This document shows positions 60,706-64,000 of a DNA stretch of 64,000 nucleotides, one piece after another. The stretch covers positions 2,918,501 to 2,982,500 of the forward strand of contig CM032229.1 in NCBI GenBank assembly GCA_019009955.1, read 5' to 3'. The DNA comes from Riptortus pedestris. Taxonomy: Eukaryota; Arthropoda; Insecta; Hemiptera; Alydidae. How positions within the stretch are numbered: the stretch's first letter is position 1; every line of letters begins with the position of its first letter. Below the pieces are notes generated by a model. The model had not been told where the DNA came from. It saw nothing but the letters and a program-made list of their open reading frames with translations, and searched no databases. The position numbers and the translations under genes were made by a program.

Positions 60706-61060
60706 GTTTCATGTGTATGTTCCTACTTAGCTGTGGCAGGACTTGCAACTTTGTTAAGGAGTTATATGAAGGCGATAACAGTCGCTGTGGATTGAGTATG
60801 ATGTAAGCATTGGTAGAGGCACGACAGAGAGGAAGAAGGCCATGTTCTGGGGCTTATCTCTGCTTTAGCTGTCTCTGTCTCATTTATTATGCTCTCTATC
60901 GGATCATCCTACAACTAGGTCACTCTCTTCCCCTAACCTCTGCCTCTTCCAGATCTCGCAGATTAGCATTAGCCATTACCTTATTCTAAGTTCCAACAAT
61001 CCATTTGTAAACCGATTGACGTTTGCAATAGCCGATGGGATGCAAGTCCAAATCAGCATT
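60706..61060. other. Unique DNA between satellite and transposons
   Basis: No recognisable feature. Confidence 0.5.
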
Positions 61061-61140
61061 CAGCAGATTTCCCTCGAGGGAAATGAGTTATTGCAGTGCG
61101 TGAGAAATTCACTTAGTTGACGCAGACCCTGCGGAACGGA
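61061..61140 (+). mobile_element. Miniature HINE: both ends joined, no core
   Basis: CAGCAGATTTCCCTCGAGGG, AAATGAGTTATTG (the 5' end) is followed directly by GTGAGAAATTCACTTAGTTG, ACGCAGACCCTGCGGAACGG (the 3' end). The 500 or so internal bases of the family, including the TA core, are absent. Confidence 0.75.
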
Positions 61141-61170
61141 TTGTGTTTTCAATTCAAAAAGGAAAAACTG

Positions 61171-61234
61171 GGTACTTGTGTATTATATCCACCACATTTT
61201 AGTTCCACTAGTTCCACGCTAGAATACGCTACTG
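61171..61234 (+). repeat. Merlin terminal inverted repeat, left
   Basis: 64 bases matching the reverse complement of 61840-61903 with one mismatch (ATACGC against ATGCGC). Confidence 0.85.
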
Positions 61235-61511
61235 TTATAAGTAGTACGATTCATTGCCCGCAAGGGAGGTTATACTTACCTTATAACCTTCTACGGGATT
61301 ATAATGATAAATAAAAGAAAACACAATTTTTAAAAATAAAACATTTTATTCACTTTTAGGCGGGAAATGTGTGGAAATACTGTTCTTCATATCTAAGGAC
61401 ACAACTCCCTCATGTAACTGTTCCAATCAATAGCAGTCTTATTGGAAATTTTGAGTTGTTTTTTGCAAAAATTGACAGATGTCAATTCTTCGCACCAGCA
61501 GTAAATGAACT

Positions 61512-61790
61512 TCAATGCATTACAAAATGGAATTTTACTTCCTTCGAACAAGGTGCCAATCCGAACGCCGACTTGCTCACCACTCTTACATTACACTTCC
61601 AAAAAAGACTTTTTTTTCCACTATAAAATTTCATACAATGTGATTTAGAACACTTTCTTCTGATAGCCAAAATATTCCTCTCATGTAAATATTTAACAGC
61701 GTCTTCTTCAGTCGTTGGCAAATCCCAAAGAGGCATTTTTAAAGGACTAAGAAACTCTAAACAGCAAACGCAAATAAACAGCAAACGCAA
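61512..61790 (-). pseudogene. Merlin/ISXO2-like transposase, N-terminal fragment
   Basis: The 92-codon frame contains MPLWDLPTTEEDAVKYLHER, then RKCSKSHCMKFYSGKKSLFW and KCN. This is the N-terminal zinc-binding region of ISXO2/Merlin-type transposases ('DLPTTEEDAV.FL.E...L....C..GH.M......  .W.C'). The second zinc-ligand pair is disturbed (KCNVRVVSKSAFGLAPC). The catalytic DDE domain is absent, so the fragment cannot be active. It lies wholly within the 733-bp element and is probably the relic of an autonomous copy with an internal deletion. The reading frame used starts a few residues before the conserved MPLWDL, and the true start is probably that Met. Confidence 0.7.
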
Positions 61791-61839
61791 CTATGACAAA
61801 AGATAACCTCATTAGCCTGGGAGAGCTAGCGTCGCACTT

Positions 61840-61903
61840 CAGTAGCGCATTCTAGCGTGGAACTAGTGGAACTAAAATGTGGTGGATATAATACACAAGT
61901 ACC
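61840..61903 (-). repeat. Merlin terminal inverted repeat, right
   Basis: Partner of 61171-61234. The outer end is CAAGTACC. Confidence 0.85.
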
Positions 61904-61911
61904 AAACACTG

Positions 61912-63089
61912 TTTTACTTTTACTTTTGCCCACGGCCACAAAAGTGCACTGCTTCACAACTGCCCTCTCCCATATCCATTCTGTTTTTCCGTTTCGCTGG
62001 AGCGGTGGCTACAACGTCGGTGCGTGATGTTCCTTCCACCCCAGCCTTGATATTTAAACATCTACTGAGCGGATAATGGAGCGACAAAGGTCGTACAACC
62101 TATTCGTATAATCGCTGAAACTAATTCCGAAATGCGGCAGGTCTTGAACGTGAAGAAAGGTACAGCGCTTTCAATGTGTCGCAACGTAACCATTGCACTG
62201 GCTAAATGTTTTTTTCTGAATTCATTATTACTTGCTGAAGGATGTAATTGTGCATAAGTGGAGGCGGTTACCTAAACATTAGCTCTGCCAAACATACATT
62301 GCCTATTATGGGATTATGCTGAGATATGCTTGAAATAACTTACACATTCTCTTTATATACCAACGCACTAATGATTTAGTAGTGTTTTGCTAAGATATCC
62401 CCAACATTTTGATAGTTTTACCATAGTAATGTATTTCGTTTCGTTTGCATTTTTTTTTGTTTTTTAATGTTTGCACGAAGAGTGTGAGTCTCAGGAAATC
62501 TAAATGATAATGTCTTGGAATAGTACTCTCTTGTACTGGATGATGAACAAGTAAAGTCCATTTAAAAGAAAAAGAATTATGAATTTTAGAGAAATAATTA
62601 ATATTATTGAACATCATCAGCGAATGTCACTGCTATTCTTATTTCAACAAACTGACACAAAATTATTCACGTGATGTCAATAAATTGACCACTCATTTCA
62701 ATTTATCTAATTACTTCTATATAAATAACTTTCGGGTTTGTCTGAAATTTAATTTAAATTAGTTTCACGTTTCAAATCAATCTTAGAACAAATTTTTGTT
62801 TGTTGCCTTTCTTCTTGTCACTCAATCGCTTTAAAGCAGTTTGGACTTTCATAGTTGTCATTCAACTATTCGAACCAACAAAGGTTATATGACAAGTCAA
62901 ATTTTTAACCTCCAACTATATATCTGTCAATAACTTCGTTAATTTGTGTTGTTTTTTTCATTAAAAGTTCGGAAACATCAAGAGATATAGAAGATAAATG
63001 ACCTTCCTATCAGCTCAGCAGAATCATTCATCTTGCAAAATTCATCAAATCAAACCCGAATCAACTCACTTCTAAACGTGAGAAAGTTA
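61912..63089. other. AT-rich DNA; nothing recognised
   Basis: No coding or repeat structure seen. Confidence 0.5.
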
Positions 63090-63460
63090 GAACAAGGTGC
63101 AATTTCAAGCCCTTTACTGCACCAATAATCCATGGCAAAGCTGAAGGTGAAACTCTTGCAACTATTGCAGATTACGTTCTCATCTCATGAGAAAAAGGAG
63201 ATATCCGGTGAAACTGTGTATGCACTCGAGGGAGCTGCGGACGAAATTACTGGTTGGTTCTGCAGATGGCGTTTGATACCGAACGCAGATAAAACTGAAG
63301 TGAAGACCTCTTGCTCTCGGCAAGATGAAGAATGCCGATCTGCCATAACTTCCTATTATCCAATACTCAATTCCCTGCAACTTAATGATCTGGCCGGTCG
63401 CTATCTCCGGATATACCTGGACACTTGGCTTTCTCACAGATTCGGAAGATGATTTCCTAC
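63090..63460 (+). pseudogene. LINE reverse-transcriptase fragment
   Basis: At 63090-63125 the frame reads EQGAISSPLLHQ, the 'PQG...SPLLF' box of non-LTR reverse transcriptases. In the next frame TLATIADYVLIS is a decayed 'YADDV' catalytic box with the second Asp changed to Tyr. A third stretch has ITGWFCRWRLIPNADKTEV, the 'W...W.L..N..KTE' segment, and then LAGRYLRIYLDTWLSHRF, a decayed 'YLGI.LD..L....H'. The order and spacing match a LINE ORF2. Frameshifts, stops and the catalytic change show it is dead. It is a different lineage or copy from the fragment at 19.8 kb, and neither end of the element is visible. Confidence 0.7.
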
Positions 63461-63504
63461 GCGCTGGATGACACAGTTGTCCAAAAATAAAAATAAGAAA
63501 TCAA

Positions 63505-63640
63505 ATGGAGTAGTAGTGGGGATTTACTAATTCTGAAAACAAGGAAGTACGAACAACTAGCTTAATATTCGAGTTACTAGAATATGTGTAGAGCATCAAT
63601 AGTTTAACATATTTGTAGTATGATGTTTTTCGATCAGAAT
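63505..63640 (+). repeat. HINE-related variant fragment
   Basis: GGGGATTTACTAATTCTGA, AACAAGGAAGTACGAACAAC and AATAGTTTAAC resemble 9765-9880 rather than the main family. No ends visible. Confidence 0.4.
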
Positions 63641-64000
63641 GTTTATTTATTTATTCAATTATTTTTTCTGTTTATTAGTCAGAGTATTATTTTCATATTC
63701 TTATGGTGTTTTTTTCCTATGATTTGTTTGCTGTTTCTGTTAGCTGTTAGAATTTATGTGATTAAGTAGCTTGTATCTGTAGAGGATTTTCTTTTCTTTT
63801 CGTTTTTCTATCAGTTCTTATTTTGTATTATTTGTAGTCAGTTATGCATGTTTCGAATTATATTTTTGTTCACTTCTGTTTTTTTTTTTTTTATTTTTTT
63901 TTTAATGCTACGTTAAGAGTAAGAACTCCATTTGGATGCAGTAATTATAAGGTCCTTTATGGACTTTCAAGGGGTCTTTAACCCCCCCCCCCTTATTATG
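63641..64000. other. T-rich DNA; poly-T near 63880 and C-run near 63982
   Basis: Low complexity without coding similarity. Confidence 0.5.

Larger units (their letters stand above)
61171..61903 (-). mobile_element. Merlin-type DNA transposon, internally deleted, 733 bp
   Basis: The terminal inverted repeats are 64 bases, 61171-61234 and 61840-61903, with a single mismatch, beginning GGTACTTGTGTATTATATCC. They are flanked by AAAAACTG (61163-61170) and AAACACTG (61904-61911), an 8-bp target duplication with one mismatch. Merlin elements carry IS1016/ISXO2-like transposases and make 8-9 bp duplications, which fits the coding fragment inside on the minus strand. Confidence 0.75.

Noticed and set aside
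59599..60795. 398-codon open frame with a 24-residue repeat (HPRLGIYIPSKLGINIVPI...)
   Set aside because: The frame is open because the satellite monomer is 24 bases and free of stops. A second frame is open through much of the same array. There is no family similarity, promoter or splice support.

Overview
The window reads as AT-rich nuclear DNA of an animal, most likely an arthropod and probably an insect; the species was not determined. It lacks bacterial-style gene packing. It has long non-coding stretches, large microsatellites, tRNA-derived SINEs, LINE fragments, a Penelope-like element with hammerhead ribozyme motifs, a Merlin-type DNA transposon and many copies of one short repeat with the end structure of a Helentron-associated element (HINE).

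Only one piece of host coding sequence is convincing. It is a 90-base, phase-0 internal exon on the + strand (29375-29464) with consensus splice sites. It encodes the start of a PAS-A domain that I recognise as belonging to the bHLH-PAS factor Dysfusion (NPAS4-like). No flanking exon was found, so most of the window is probably intron of that gene, with some intergenic DNA possible. The exon lies in a roughly 600-base island between a decayed LINE (27786-29130) and a decayed Penelope-like element (29755-31475).

Layout: 0-4 kb holds AT-rich DNA, a degenerate tandem repeat and a 455-bp inverted-repeat element. 4-10 kb holds HINE copies, one carrying a nested solo LTR, plus SINEs. 11.8-12.9 kb is a very long GA/TC microsatellite block. 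13-21 kb holds SINEs, HINEs and a LINE fragment. 22.2-22.5 kb is a 58-bp tandem array. 25.1-27.2 kb holds two HINEs in tandem. 27.8-31.5 kb is LINE, dys exon, Penelope-like element. 31.8-32.4 kb is a HINE. 34.76-35.63 kb is a 129-bp array. 38.2-41.1 kb is a complex of inverted and direct duplications with SINEs. 48.7-49.4 kb is a 46-bp array. 52.7-54.4 kb is a HINE with a nested Penelope fragment, followed by an element with 146-bp inverted repeats. 56.0-57.1 kb is a 109-bp array. 58.7-60.7 kb is a 24-bp array organised into 72-bp higher-order units. 61.06-61.9 kb is a miniature HINE and a Merlin element. 63.1-63.5 kb is a reverse-transcriptase fragment.

The parts do not form a pathway. The structure is a layered insertion history. 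HINEs carry (TA)n cores and serve as targets for an LTR element and a Penelope element, and tandem arrays account for much of the rest. The longest open frames (398 aa at 59.6-60.8 kb, 235 aa at 11.8-12.5 kb) are artefacts of repeat periodicity and are not reported as genes. All positions and matches were read by eye; no search or alignment software was available.
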